Shown: positions 1 to 13,499 of the stretch, in pieces
Numbering within the stretch: position 1 is the stretch's first letter
Layout: each line of letters begins with the position of its first letter
Assembly: GCA_964016885.1 (NCBI GenBank)
Contig: OZ024744.1
Location: 22,708,298 to 22,772,297 of the forward strand
DNA: 64,000 nt
DNA from: Eledone cirrhosa
Taxonomy: Eukaryota > Mollusca > Cephalopoda > Octopoda > Eledonidae
Direction of reading: 5' to 3'
Notes under the pieces: generated by a model
Told to the model about the DNA's origin: nothing
The model's input: the letters and a program-made list of their open reading frames with translations, nothing else
The model's database searches: none
Program-made: the position numbers and the translations under genes

Positions 1-2985
1 AGACTGCCCACCTTCGACAAGCCTAACAGAGGCTGCCCACATTCGACAATCTTAACAGAGACTGCCTATATTCGACAAACCTAATAGAGACTGCCCACCA
101 TCGACAAGCCTAACAGAGAGTCGCCAACTTCGACCAGCCCAACAGAGAATGCCAACCTTCGACAAGTCTAACAGAGACTGCCCAGCTTTGTCAAACCCAG
201 GAGAGACTGCCGACCTTCGACAAGCCTAACAGTGACTATCAATCTGAGACAAGCCTAACAGATACTGCCCACCTTTGACAAACCTAACAGAGACTGCCCA
301 CCTTCGAGAAACCTAACAGAGACTGCCCACGTTCGACAAGCCTAACATAGACTGCCCACATTCGTCAAGTATAACTGAGACTGCCCATCTTCAACCAGTC
401 TAAAAGAGACTGCCCACCTTCGACAATTCTAACAGAGACATCCCACCTTCGACAAACTTAACAGAGACTGCCTACTTTCGACAAGTCTAACCGAGACTGC
501 CCACATTCGACAAACCTTACAGAGACTTCCCAACTTCGACAAGTCTAATAGAGACTGGCCACATTCGACAAACCTAACAGAGATTGCCCACTTTCGACAA
601 GTCTAACAGAGACTGCCCACCTTTGACAAACCTAACAGAGACTGCCCACCTTCGACAAACCTAACATAGACTGCCCACCTTCGACTAGCCTAACAGCGAC
701 TGCCCATCTTCGACAAGTCTAACAGAGACCTCCCACCAATCAACTGGCCTAACAGAGAATGCCCTCCTTCCACATGTATAACATAGACTACCCACCTTAG
801 ACTAGCCTAGCAGAGACTGCCCACCTTCGACAAACTTAACAGAGACTGCCGACCTTCGACAAGTCTAACAGAGACTACCTACCTTCCCACAAGTCTAAAA
901 CACACTGGCCACGTTCAACAAGCCTAACAGTGACTGCCCATCTTCGACAAGTCTAACAGTGACCTGCCATCTTCAACAAGCCTAACAGAGACTGCCCTCC
1001 ATCGACAGGTCTAACTGAGACTACCCACCTTAGACTATCCTAGCAGAGACTGCATACCTTCGACTAACCTAACAGAGACTGCCCACCTTCGACAAAACTA
1101 AAAGAGACTGTCCACCTTCTACAAACCTAACAGAGACTGCCCACATTCGACAAGTCTAACATAAACTGCCTACCTTCGACAAACCTAACAGAGACTGCCC
1201 ACCTTCGACAAACCTAACAGAGACTACCAACATTCGACAAACCTAACAGAGACTGCCCACATTCGACAAACCAAACAGTGGCTGCCCACTTTCGACAAAC
1301 GTAACGGAGACTGCCCACCTTCGACAATTCTAAAAGAGACACCCCCCTTCGAAACTTAACAGAGACTGCCTATTTTCGACAAGGCTAACGGGACTGCCCA
1401 CATTCGACAATTCTAACAGAGACTGCCCACATACGACAAACCTAACAGAGACTGCCCACCTTCGATAAGCCTACGAGAGACTACTCAACTTTGACAAGTC
1501 TAACAAAGACAATCAACCTTAGACAAGCCTAACAGAGGCTGCTCACCTTCGAAAAACCTAACAGAGACTACCGACCATCGATAAATATAACAGGGCCTAC
1601 CCACCTTCCACAAGCCTAACAGAGAATGCCCTACTTCAACAAACCTAACAGAGAATGCCCTCCTTCGACAAACCTAACAGAGACTACCGACCTGTGACAA
1701 ACTTAACAGATAATCCCCACCGTCGACAAACCTAACAGAGACTGCCCACCTTAGACAAACCTAACAGTGACTGCCCATTTGCGACAAGCCTAACAGAGAC
1801 TGCCCACCTTTGACAAACCTAACATAGACTGCCCACCTTCGACAAACCTAACAGAGACTGCCCCCCTTCGACAAGCCTAACAGAGAATGCCCTCATAGAC
1901 AAGACTAACATAGACTACCCACCTTAGAATAGCCTAGCAGAGACTGCGCACCTTCGATTAACCTAACAGAGACTGCCCATCTTCGGCAAAACTATCAGAG
2001 ACTGCCCACCTTCTACAAACCTAACAGAGACTGCCCATCTTCGACAAGTCTACCAGAGACTGCCCACATTCGACAAATCTACCAGAGACTGCCCACCTTC
2101 GACAAACCTAACAGAGACTGCCCACCCATCTACAAACCTAACAAAGACTTCCCATCTACGACAAGTCAAACAGATACTGCCCACCTTCGTCAAATCTACC
2201 AGAGACTGCCCACATTTGACAAACCTAACAGAGACTGCCCACCTTCGACAAGCCTAACAGAGACTGCCCACATACGACAAGTCTAACTGAGACTGCCCAC
2301 CTTCAACCAGTCTAACAGAGATTGCCCACATACGACAAACCTAACAGTGATTGCCCATCTTCGACAAACTTAACAGAGACTGTAGGCCTTCGACAAGCCT
2401 AACAGAGATTGCTCACATACAACAAGTCTAACTGAGACTGCCCACCTTTGACAAGTCTAACAGAGAGTGCCCACATACGACAAACCGAACAGAGACTGCC
2501 CACCTTCGAGAAGCCTAACAGTGACTCTCCACCTTCCACAAACTTAACAAAGACTGCTGACCTTCGACAAGTCCAACCGAGACTGCCCACCTTCGACAAA
2601 TTTAACAGAGACTGCCGAACTTCAACAAGTCTAACAGAGACTGACCACCTCCGCTCTAATCGAACACAGGTTGCCCACCTTCGACAAGGCTAAGAGCGAT
2701 TGCTCACATTCGACAAGCCTAACAGAGACTGCCCACATTCGACAAGCCTAACAGAGACTGCCCACATTCAACAGGTCTAACAGTGACTTATCACCTTCAA
2801 CAAACCTAACAGAGACTGCCTAACTTCAACAAGTCTAACCGAGACTGCCCACCTTCTACAAACCTAACAGAGACTGCCCAGCTTCGACAAGTGTAACAGA
2901 GACTGGCCACCTCGACAAGTCTAACAGAGAATGCCCACTTTCGACAAGCCTAACAGAGACTGCCCACCTTCGACAGGCCTAACAG

Positions 2986-3255
2986 AGATGGCCCGCGTCC
3001 CACAAGCCTAACAGAGACTGCCTACCTTCGACAAGTCTAAGGGAAGCGGCCCATCTTCGAAAAGCCTAACAGAGACTGCTCATCTTCGATAAACCTAACA
3101 CAGACTGCCCTACTTCGACAATTCTAACAGAGACTACCCAACTTAGACAAGCGTATCAGAGATAGCGCACCTTCGACTAACCTAACATAGACTGCTCTCT
3201 TTAGACAAACCTAACAGAGACTGGCCACCTTCGACAAGTCTAACAGAGACTACCG
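2986..3255. repeat. 28-monomer (812-bp) higher-order repeat, first copy
   Basis: A string of unusual monomers (GCCCGCGT, then GGGAAGCGG, then TTCGAAAAGCC, then CAAGCGTATCAGAGA) starts here and recurs 812 bp downstream, exactly 28 x 29 bp. The GCCCGCGT tags are at 2,991 and 3,803. The two copies differ at several positions, for example CCCACAAG against TCCACAAG and GATAGCGC against GAAAGCGC. This duplication is therefore older than the 6,608-bp one, which carries both copies along. Confidence 0.9.
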
Positions 3256-3797
3256 ACCTTCGACAAACCTAACAGTAACTACCCACCTTCGACAAGTCTA
3301 ACAGAGACTTCCCTACTTAGACAAGCCTAACAGAGACTGCCCACTTTCGACAAACCTGACAGAGACTGCTCACCTTTAGACAAAACTAACAGAGACTGCC
3401 ACCTTTAGACAAAGCTAACAGAGACTCCCGACCTTCGACAAGTATAACAGAGACTGCTCACCTTCGACAAACCTAATATAGACGACCGACCTTCAACAAA
3501 CCTAACAGAGACTGCCCACTCCCGTCAATCCTAACAGAGACTACCGACCTTCGACAAGTCTAACAGAGGCTGCCAACATTTGACAAGGCTAACAAAGACT
3601 ACCCATCTTCGATAAGCCTAACAGTGACCTCCCACCTTCAACAAGCCTAACAGAGACTGCCCTCCTTCGACAAGTCTAACCTAGACTACCTACCTTAGAC
3701 TATCCTAGCAGAGACTGCGCACCTTCGACTCCCTGACAGAGACTGCCCACCTTCGACAAGCCTAACAGAGACTGCCAACCTTTGACAAGCCTAACAG

Positions 3798-4063
3798 AGA
3801 TGGCCCGCGTTCCACAAGCCTAACAGAGACTGCCTACCTTCGATAAGTCTAAGGGAAGCGGCCCATCTTCGAAAAGCCTAACAGAGACTGCTCATCTTCG
3901 ATGAACCTAACAGAGACTGCCCTACTTCGACAATTCTAACAGAGACTACCCAACTTAGACAAGCGTATCAGAGAAAGCGCACCTTCGACTAACCTAACAT
4001 AGACTGCTCACTTTAGACAAACCTAACAGAGACTGGCCAACTACGACAAGTCTAACAGAGACT
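3798..4063. repeat. 28-monomer (812-bp) higher-order repeat, second copy
   Basis: Second copy of the string that begins at 2,986. Its GGGAAGCGG monomer is at 3,853. The same string is found again near 10,461 (through the block A duplication) and near 13,910. In the 13,910 copy the GATGGCCCGCG step has lost one base. The string therefore serves as a tracer for how the left third of the array was shuffled. Confidence 0.88.
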
Positions 4064-4410
4064 GCCCACTTTCGACAAACCTAACAGAGACTGCCCACAG
4101 CCGACAATTCTAACAGAGACACACCACCTTCGACAAACTTACCAGGGACTGCCTACTTTCGACAAGTCTAACCGAGACTGCCCACCTTCGACAAACCTAA
4201 CAGAGACTGCCCACCTTCGACAAACCTAACAGTGACAACCGACCTTCGACAAACCTAACAGAAACTGCCCACCTTCGACAAACCTAACATTGACTGCCCA
4301 CTTTCGACAAACCTAACAGAGACTGCCCACAACCGACAATTCTAACAGAGACACCCCACCTTCGACAAATTTACCAGGGACTGCCAACTTTCGACAAGTC
4401 TAACCGAGAC
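4064..4410. repeat. Short 8-monomer (232-bp) higher-order repeat
   Basis: The tag CCGACAATTC, followed by a monomer with TTACCAGGGACTGCC and one with AAGTCTAACCGAGACTG, occurs at 4,101 and again at 4,333. That is 232 bp, exactly eight monomers. Copies differ by several substitutions (ACAGCCGAC against ACAACCGAC, CACACC against CACCCC). Similar monomers lie near 430 and 23,270, so this is an old local variant. Confidence 0.8.
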
Positions 4411-5242
4411 TGCCCACCTTCGACAAGTCTAACACAGACTGCCCACCTTCGACAAGTCTAACAGCGACTGCTCACATTCAACCAGCCTAACAGAGACTGC
4501 CCAGCTTCGTCAAACCTAACGGAGACTTCCCGCCTTCGACAAGCCTAACAAAGACTGCTCATCTTCAACAAACCTAACGGAGACTGCCCACCTTCAACAA
4601 CTGTAACAGAGACTGCCCACCTTCGGCAAGTCAAAAAGAGACTGCCCACCTTCGGCAAGTCTAACATAGACTGCCCACATACGACAAACCTAACAGAGAC
4701 GACCGACCTTCGACAAACCTAACAGAGACTGCCCACCTTCGACAAAGCTAACAGAGACTGCCCACCTTCGACACACCTAACAGAGACTGCCCACCTTCGG
4801 CAAGCCTAACAGAGACTGCCCACATTCGACAAGTATAACAGAGACCTCCCACCTTCAACATGCCTAACAGAGAATGCGCTCCTACGACAAGTCTAACAAA
4901 GACTACGCACCTTAGAATAGCGTACCAGAGACTGCGCACCTTCGACTAACCTAACAGAGACTGCCCACCTTCGACAAAACTATCGGAGACTGCCCACTTT
5001 CTACAAACCTAACAGAGACTGCCCACCTTCAACCAGTCTAGTAGAGACTGCTCACATACGTCAGACCTAACAGAGACTGCCCAAATTCGAAAAGCCTAAC
5101 AGAGACTGCACACATTTGACATACCTAACAGAGACTCCCCACATTCGCAAACCTAACAGAGAATTCCCACATTTGACAAGTCTAACAGAAACTGCCTACC
5201 TTCAATAAACCTAACAGAGACTGCCCATCTTCGACAAGCCTA
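4411..5242. repeat. Diverged monomers without a recognised higher-order copy
   Basis: This stretch consists only of 29-bp monomers carrying scattered private substitutions, such as CTTCGGCAAGTC near 4,622 and ACACACCTAACAG near 4,770. I saw no longer block shared with another part of the window. It has no plausible gene and no unique insert. Confidence 0.75.
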
Positions 5243-6608
5243 ACAGAGACTGCCCTATATTGACAAGTCTAACTGATACTACCCACCTTAGACTAGCCTA
5301 GCAGAGACTGCACACCTTCGACTAACCTAACAGAGACTGCCCCCTTTCGACAAAACTAAAAGAGACTGCCCACCTTCTACAAACCTAACAGAGACTGCCC
5401 ACATTCGACAAGTCTAACATAAACTGCCTACCTTCGACAAACCTAACAGAGACTGCCCACCTTCGACAAAACTAACAGAGACTACCAACCTTCGACAAAC
5501 CTAACAGAGACGGCCCACCTTCGACAATCCTAACAGAGACTACCGACCTTCGCAAAACCTAACAGAGAGTGCACACATTCAACAAACTAAACATTGACTG
5601 CCCACTTTCGACAAACCTAACGGAGACTGCCCACCTTCGATAATTCTAACAGAGACACCCCACCTTCGACAAACCTAACAGAGACTACCCACCTTCGACA
5701 AATCTAACAGAGGCTGCCCACATTCCACAAGCCTAATAGAGACAGCCCATCTTCGACAAGTCTAACTGAGACTTCCCACCTTCAACAAGTCTAACAGAGA
5801 CTGCCCACATACGACAAAGCTAACAGAGACTGCCCACTTTCGACACATCTAACAGAGACTACCGACCTTCGACAAACTTAACAGAGAATCCCCACCTTCG
5901 ACAAACCTAACAGAGACTGCCCACCTTAGAAAACCTAACAGTGACTGCCCATTTTCGACAAGACTAACAGAGTATGCCCTCCTCCGACAAGTCTAACAGA
6001 GACTGCCCACCTTTGACAAGAACTAACATAGACTGCCCACCTTCGACAAACCTAACAGAGACTGCCCACCTTCGACAAGACTAACAGAGTATGCCCTCCT
6101 CCGACAAGTCTAACATAGACTACCAAACTTATACTAGCCTAGCAGAGACTGCTCAACTTCGACTAACCTAACAGAGACTGCCCAGCTTCGGCAAAACTAA
6201 CAGAGACTTCCCACCTTCTACAAACCTAACAGAGACTGCCCATCTTCGACAAGTCTAACAGAGACTAACCACCTTCGACCTATCTACCAGAGACTGCCCA
6301 CCTTCGACAAACCTAACAGAGACGGCCCACCTTCTACAAACCTAACAGAGACTGCCCATATTCGACAAGTCTAACATAGACTTCCCACCTTCGCCAAATC
6401 TACCAGAGACTGCCCACCTTCGACAAGCCTAACTGAGACTGCCCACATACGACAAGTCTAACTGAGATGCCAACCTTTGACAAGTCTAAAAGAGAGTGCC
6501 CATATACGACAAACCGAACAGAGACTGCCCAGCTTCGAGAAGCCTAACAGTGACTGTCCATCTTCGACAAACTTAACAGAGACTGCCGACATTCGGCAAG
6601 TCTAATCG
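5243..6608. repeat. Older, diverged copy of roughly 985-2,600
   Basis: The order of rare monomers here follows that in 985-2,600. Examples are TCTAACTGA followed by ACCCACCTTAGACTA and GCAGAGACTGC (1,011 and 5,269), and CGAGAAGCCTAACAGTGACT (2,507 and 6,536). The offset falls from about 4,258 to 4,029 bp along the block, so monomers have been lost in this copy. Substitutions are much more frequent than between the two block A copies. It is thus an earlier event nested inside the unit that was later duplicated. Confidence 0.75.
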
Positions 6609-9600
6609 AGACTGCCCACCTTCGACAAGCCTAACAGAGGCTGCCCACATTCGACAATCTTAACAGAGACTGCCTATATTCGACAAACCTAATAGAGACT
6701 GCCCACCATCGACAAGCCTAACAGAGAGTCGCCAACTTCGACCAGCCCAACAGAGAATGCCAACCTTCGACAAGTCTAACAGAGACTGCCCAGCTTTGTC
6801 AAACCCAGGAGAGACTGCCGACCTTCGACAAGCCTAACAGTGACTATCAATCTGAGACAAGCCTAACAGATACTGCCCACCTTTGACAAACCTAACAGAG
6901 ACTGCCCACCTTCGAGAAACCTAACAGAGACTGCCCACGTTCGACAAGCCTAACATAGACTGCCCACATTCGTCAAGTATAACTGAGACTGCCCATCTTC
7001 AACCAGTCTAAAAGAGACTGCCCACCTTCGACAATTCTAACAGAGACATCCCACCTTCGACAAACTTAACAGAGACTGCCTACTTTCGACAAGTCTAACC
7101 GAGACTGCCCACATTCGACAAACCTTACAGAGACTTCCCAACTTCGACAAGTCTAATAGAGACTGGCCACATTCGACAAACCTAACAGAGATTGCCCACT
7201 TTCGACAAGTCTAACAGAGACTGCCCACCTTTGACAAACCTAACAGAGACTGCCCACCTTCGACAAACCTAACATAGACTGCCCACCTTCGACTAGCCTA
7301 ACAGCGACTGCCCATCTTCGACAAGTCTAACAGAGACCTCCCACCAATCAACTGGCCTAACAGAGAATGCCCTCCTTCCACATGTATAACATAGACTACC
7401 CACCTTAGACTAGCCTAGCAGAGACTGCCCACCTTCGACAAACTTAACAGAGACTGCCGACCTTCGACAAGTCTAACAGAGACTACCTACCTTCCCACAA
7501 GTCTAAAACACACTGGCCACGTTCAACAAGCCTAACAGTGACTGCCCATCTTCGACAAGTCTAACAGTGACCTGCCATCTTCAACAAGCCTAACAGAGAC
7601 TGCCCTCCATCGACAGGTCTAACTGAGACTACCCACCTTAGACTATCCTAGCAGAGACTGCATACCTTCGACTAACCTAACAGAGACTGCCCACCTTCGA
7701 CAAAACTAAAAGAGACTGTCCACCTTCTACAAACCTAACAGAGACTGCCCACATTCGACAAGTCTAACATAAACTGCCTACCTTCGACAAACCTAACAGA
7801 GACTGCCCACCTTCGACAAACCTAACAGAGACTACCAACATTCGACAAACCTAACAGAGACTGCCCACATTCGACAAACCAAACAGTGGCTGCCCACTTT
7901 CGACAAACGTAACGGAGACTGCCCACCTTCGACAATTCTAAAAGAGACACCCCCCTTCGAAACTTAACAGAGACTGCCTATTTTCGACAAGGCTAACGGG
8001 ACTGCCCACATTCGACAATTCTAACAGAGACTGCCCACATACGACAAACCTAACAGAGACTGCCCACCTTCGATAAGCCTACGAGAGACTACTCAACTTT
8101 GACAAGTCTAACAAAGACAATCAACCTTAGACAAGCCTAACAGAGGCTGCTCACCTTCGAAAAACCTAACAGAGACTACCGACCATCGATAAATATAACA
8201 GGGCCTACCCACCTTCCACAAGCCTAACAGAGAATGCCCTACTTCAACAAACCTAACAGAGAATGCCCTCCTTCGACAAACCTAACAGAGACTACCGACC
8301 TGTGACAAACTTAACAGATAATCCCCACCGTCGACAAACCTAACAGAGACTGCCCACCTTAGACAAACCTAACAGTGACTGCCCATTTGCGACAAGCCTA
8401 ACAGAGACTGCCCACCTTTGACAAACCTAACATAGACTGCCCACCTTCGACAAACCTAACAGAGACTGCCCCCCTTCGACAAGCCTAACAGAGAATGCCC
8501 TCATAGACAAGACTAACATAGACTACCCACCTTAGAATAGCCTAGCAGAGACTGCGCACCTTCGATTAACCTAACAGAGACTGCCCATCTTCGGCAAAAC
8601 TATCAGAGACTGCCCACCTTCTACAAACCTAACAGAGACTGCCCATCTTCGACAAGTCTACCAGAGACTGCCCACATTCGACAAATCTACCAGAGACTGC
8701 CCACCTTCGACAAACCTAACAGAGACTGCCCACCCATCTACAAACCTAACAAAGACTTCCCATCTACGACAAGTCAAACAGATACTGCCCACCTTCGTCA
8801 AATCTACCAGAGACTGCCCACATTTGACAAACCTAACAGAGACTGCCCACCTTCGACAAGCCTAACAGAGACTGCCCACATACGACAAGTCTAACTGAGA
8901 CTGCCCACCTTCAACCAGTCTAACAGAGATTGCCCACATACGACAAACCTAACAGTGATTGCCCATCTTCGACAAACTTAACAGAGACTGTAGGCCTTCG
9001 ACAAGCCTAACAGAGATTGCTCACATACAACAAGTCTAACTGAGACTGCCCACCTTTGACAAGTCTAACAGAGAGTGCCCACATACGACAAACCGAACAG
9101 AGACTGCCCACCTTCGAGAAGCCTAACAGTGACTCTCCACCTTCCACAAACTTAACAAAGACTGCTGACCTTCGACAAGTCCAACCGAGACTGCCCACCT
9201 TCGACAAATTTAACAGAGACTGCCGAACTTCAACAAGTCTAACAGAGACTGACCACCTCCGCTCTAATCGAACACAGGTTGCCCACCTTCGACAAGGCTA
9301 AGAGCGATTGCTCACATTCGACAAGCCTAACAGAGACTGCCCACATTCGACAAGCCTAACAGAGACTGCCCACATTCAACAGGTCTAACAGTGACTTATC
9401 ACCTTCAACAAACCTAACAGAGACTGCCTAACTTCAACAAGTCTAACCGAGACTGCCCACCTTCTACAAACCTAACAGAGACTGCCCAGCTTCGACAAGT
9501 GTAACAGAGACTGGCCACCTCGACAAGTCTAACAGAGAATGCCCACTTTCGACAAGCCTAACAGAGACTGCCCACCTTCGACAGGCCTAACAGAGATGGC

Positions 9601-10671
9601 CCGCGTCCCACAAGCCTAACAGAGACTGCCTACCTTCGACAAGTCTAAGGGAAGCGGCCCATCTTCGAAAAGCCTAACAGAGACTGCTCATCTTCGATAA
9701 ACCTAACACAGACTGCCCTACTTCGACAATTCTAACAGAGACTACCCAACTTAGACAAGCGTATCAGAGATAGCGCACCTTCGACTAACCTAACATAGAC
9801 TGCTCTCTTTAGACAAACCTAACAGAGACTGGCCACCTTCGACAAGTCTAACAGAGACTACCGACCTTCGACAAACCTAACAGTAACTACCCACCTTCGA
9901 CAAGTCTAACAGAGACTTCCCTACTTAGACAAGCCTAACAGAGACTGCCCACTTTCGACAAACCTGACAGAGACTGCTCACCTTTAGACAAAACTAACAG
10001 AGACTGCCACCTTTAGACAAAGCTAACAGAGACTCCCGACCTTCGACAAGTATAACAGAGACTGCTCACCTTCGACAAACCTAATATAGACGACCGACCT
10101 TCAACAAACCTAACAGAGACTGCCCACTCCCGTCAATCCTAACAGAGACTACCGACCTTCGACAAGTCTAACAGAGGCTGCCAACATTTGACAAGGCTAA
10201 CAAAGACTACCCATCTTCGATAAGCCTAACAGTGACCTCCCACCTTCAACAAGCCTAACAGAGACTGCCCTCCTTCGACAAGTCTAACCTAGACTACCTA
10301 CCTTAGACTATCCTAGCAGAGACTGCGCACCTTCGACTCCCTGACAGAGACTGCCCACCTTCGACAAGCCTAACAGAGACTGCCAACCTTTGACAAGCCT
10401 AACAGAGATGGCCCGCGTTCCACAAGCCTAACAGAGACTGCCTACCTTCGATAAGTCTAAGGGAAGCGGCCCATCTTCGAAAAGCCTAACAGAGACTGCT
10501 CATCTTCGATGAACCTAACAGAGACTGCCCTACTTCGACAATTCTAACAGAGACTACCCAACTTAGACAAGCGTATCAGAGAAAGCGCACCTTCGACTAA
10601 CCTAACATAGACTGCTCACTTTAGACAAACCTAACAGAGACTGGCCAACTACGACAAGTCTAACAGAGACT
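6609..10671. repeat. Duplicated block A, copy 2
   Basis: Exact-looking copy of 1-4,063, displaced by 6,608 bp (about 227.9 monomers). The join at 6,608/6,609 is smooth, in phase with the 29-bp repeat, as expected for unequal exchange between monomers. Lines compared around 6,840, 7,441, 8,461, 9,241 and 10,021 showed no difference from copy 1. The partner region 4,064-6,608 is not repeated after it. Confidence 0.95.
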
Positions 10672-11136
10672 ACCGACCTTCGACAAACCTAACAGAGACT
10701 GTTCACCTTCGACAACTTTAACAATGACTTCCTACATTCTACTAGACTAACTAAGACTGCCCACCTTCGACAAACCTAACAGAGACTGCCCACCTTCGAC
10801 CAGCCTTACAGAGACTGCCAAACTTCGACAAGTCTAAGAGGGACTTCCCACCTTCGTCAAACGTAACAGTGACTGCCAAACTTCGACAAGCCTAACAGAG
10901 ACTGCCCACTTTCGACAAACCTGACAGATACTGCCCACCTTCGTCAAGCCTAACAGAGACTGCGCCACCTTCGACTACCCTAACAGAGACTGCCCACCTT
11001 CGACAAAACTAACAGAGACTGCCCACTTTCTACAATCCTAACAGAGACTGCCCACCTTCGACAAACCTAACAGAGACTACCGACCTTCGACAAACCTAAC
11101 AGATACTGCCCAACTTCGACAAACCTAACATTGACT
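10672..11136. repeat. Diverged monomers between block A and block B
   Basis: Ordinary but diverged 29-bp monomers. Private forms include CTAGACTAACTAAG near 10,742, and CTGCGCCACC near 10,961, which carries an extra base. No higher-order partner was recognised and no other feature is visible. Confidence 0.7.
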
Positions 11137-12971
11137 GCCAACCTTCGACAAACCTAGCATTGACTGCCAACCTTCGACAAGTGTAACAGAGACTGGTCAC
11201 CTTCGACAATTCAAACAGATACACCCCTCCTTCGACAAACCTAACGGAGACTTCCCACCTTCGACAAATGTAACAGAGACTGGCCACCTTCGATGAGTCT
11301 AACAGAGAATGCCCACTTTCGACAAATCTAACAGAAACTGCCCACTTTCGACCAACCTAACAGACACTGCCCACCTTTGACAAACCTAACAGAGACTGCC
11401 CACCTTAGACAAGCCTTACAGAGACTGCAAACCTTCGACGAGTCTGACAATAAGTTCCAATTTCAGCAAGCCTAACAGAGACTGCCCTACTTCGACAATT
11501 CTAACAGAAACTACTCACCTTAGACAAGCGTACCAGAGTAAGCGCACCTTCGACTAACCTAACAGAGACTGCCCACGTTCGAAAAATGTAACAGAGACTG
11601 GCCACCTTCCACAAGTCTAACAGAGAATGCCCACTTTCGACAAACCTAACAGAAACTGCCCACTTTTGACCAACCTAACAGAGACTGCTCACCTTAGACA
11701 AGCCTAACAGAGACTGCCAACATTTGACAAGTCTAACAAAGACTGCCAATCTTCGATAAGCCTATCAGTGACTGCCCAACTTCGACGAGTCTAACAGAGA
11801 CTATCAATCTTACACAAGCCTAACAGAGACTGCCCACCTTCGACAAACCTTACAGAGAATGCCCATCTTCGACAAGCCTAACAGAGACTGCCCACCTTCG
11901 ACATGTCTAGCAGAGACTACCGACTTAGGACAAACCTAACAGTGACTACCCACCTTCGACAATTCTAACATAGTCTACCCGCCTTAGACAAGCGTACAGA
12001 GAAAGCGCACCTCTGACTAACCTTACAGAATCTGCCCACATTTGACAAAACTAACAGAGACTGTCCACTTTAGACAAACCTAACATAGACTGCCCACATT
12101 CGACAAGTCTAACAGAGACTACCCACCTTCGACATGCCTAACAGTGACTACACATCTTCGACAAGTCTAACAGAGATTTCCCTACTTCGACAAGTCTAAC
12201 AGAGACTCCCCACCTTCGACAAACCTAACAGAGACTGCCCACCTTGGGGAAGTTTAACAGAGGCTGCCCACACTCGACAAGTCTAACAGAGACTGCCCAG
12301 CTTCGTCAAACCTAACAAAAATTGCCCACCTTCGACAAGCCTAACAAAGACAGCTCACCTTCGACAAAGCTAACGGAGACTGCCCACCTTCGACAACTGT
12401 AACAGAGACTGCCCACCTTCGACAAGCCTAACAGAGACTGCCGACTTTCGAAAAACCTAACAGAGACTGCCCATCTTCGACAAGCCTAACAGAGGTGGCC
12501 CACCTTCGGCAAATCTCACAGAGACTGCCCAACTTCGACAAACTCAACATAGACTGCCGACTTTCGAAAAGTTTAACAGAGACTATCAATCTTAGATAAG
12601 CCTAACAGAGACTGCCCACCTTTGACAAACCTAACAGAGATTGCCCACCTTCGATAAACCTAACAGAGACAGCCCAACTTTAACAAGTCTAACAGTGACT
12701 TCCCACCTTCAACAAGCCAAACAGAGATTGCCCTCATCGACAAGTCTAACCTAGTCTACCCACTTTAGACTAGCCTAACAGAGACTGCGCACATTCGACT
12801 AACCTAAAAGAGACTGCCCACCTTCGACAAAACTAACAAAGACTGCCCACTTTCTACAAACCTAACTGAGACTGCCCACCTTCGAGAATTCTAACAGATA
12901 CAACCCACATTCGACAAAGCTAACAGAGACTGCCTACCTTCGACAAGTCTAACACAAAACTGCTCACCTTT
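11137..12971. repeat. Block B, copy 1 (about 1.83 kb)
   Basis: Matches 14,121-15,911 through a series of rare monomers: CCTAGCATTGACTGCC (11,153 and 14,137), GTCTGACAATAAGTTCC (TAAGTTCC at 11,451 and 14,406), CTTGGGGAAG (near 12,245 and 15,189) and TTCGGCAAATCTCACAG. The offset steps from 2,984 to 2,955 (one monomer missing in copy 2) to 2,944 (an 11-bp loss near 14,504). Scattered substitutions are present. Similarity ends near 12,971, where copy 1 has TGCTCACCTTTG and copy 2 has TGCTCACCGAC. Confidence 0.9.
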
Positions 12972-13499
12972 GAAAAAATTAACGGAGACTGCCCACCTTC
13001 GACAAGTGTAACAGACACTGACCACCTTCGACAAGTCTAACAGAGAATGCCCACATTCGACAAACCTAACAGAGATGGCCCACGTTCGACAAGCCTAACA
13101 GAGACTGCCCACCTTTGACAAGTCTAACAGAGACTGCCCACCTTGGCTGAAATCTAACACAGACTCCCCACCTTCGACAAGCCTAACAGAGACTCCCAAC
13201 ATTTGATAAGTCTAACAGAGACTGCCAACCTTTGATAAGCCTACCTGAGACTACTCAACTTCGACTTGTCTAACAGAGACCATCAACCTTAGACAAGCCT
13301 AACAGAGACTGCGCACTTTTGACAAACCTAACAGAGACTGCCCACCTTCGACAAGCCTAACGGAGAATGCCCAACTTCGACAAATCTAACAAAATCTCCC
13401 CACCTTCAACAAGCCTAACAGAGACTACCCACCTTAGACAAGCGTAGCAGAGACAGCGCACCTTCGTCTAAACTAACAGAGACTGCCCACTTTTGACAA
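12972..13499. repeat. Diverged spacer between block B copies, part shared with about 24.2 kb
   Basis: Diverged monomers. The sub-stretch starting near 13,130 (a monomer with GGCTGAAATCTAACACAGAC, then one with ACATTTGATAAGTC) resembles 24,190-24,430, where TTGCTGAAATC replaces TTGGCTGAAATC. Nothing other than satellite was seen. Confidence 0.7.

Larger units (their letters stand above)
1..4063. repeat. Duplicated block A, copy 1 (4,063 bp, offset 6,608)
   Basis: This block recurs at 6,609-10,671 with a constant offset of 6,608 bp. Many rare variants are shared, for example the monomer with GAGAGTCGCC near 118, the CCGCTCTAATCG disruption near 2,650 and the GGGAAGCGG monomers at 3,041 and 3,853. 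I found no mismatch in the stretches I compared. Identity ends at 4,063/10,671, where copy 1 continues TGCCCACT and copy 2 continues TACCGACC. The left edge cannot be set because the window begins inside the block. The monomers within it are quite divergent from one another, so this is an old array segment that was copied recently. Confidence 0.95.
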
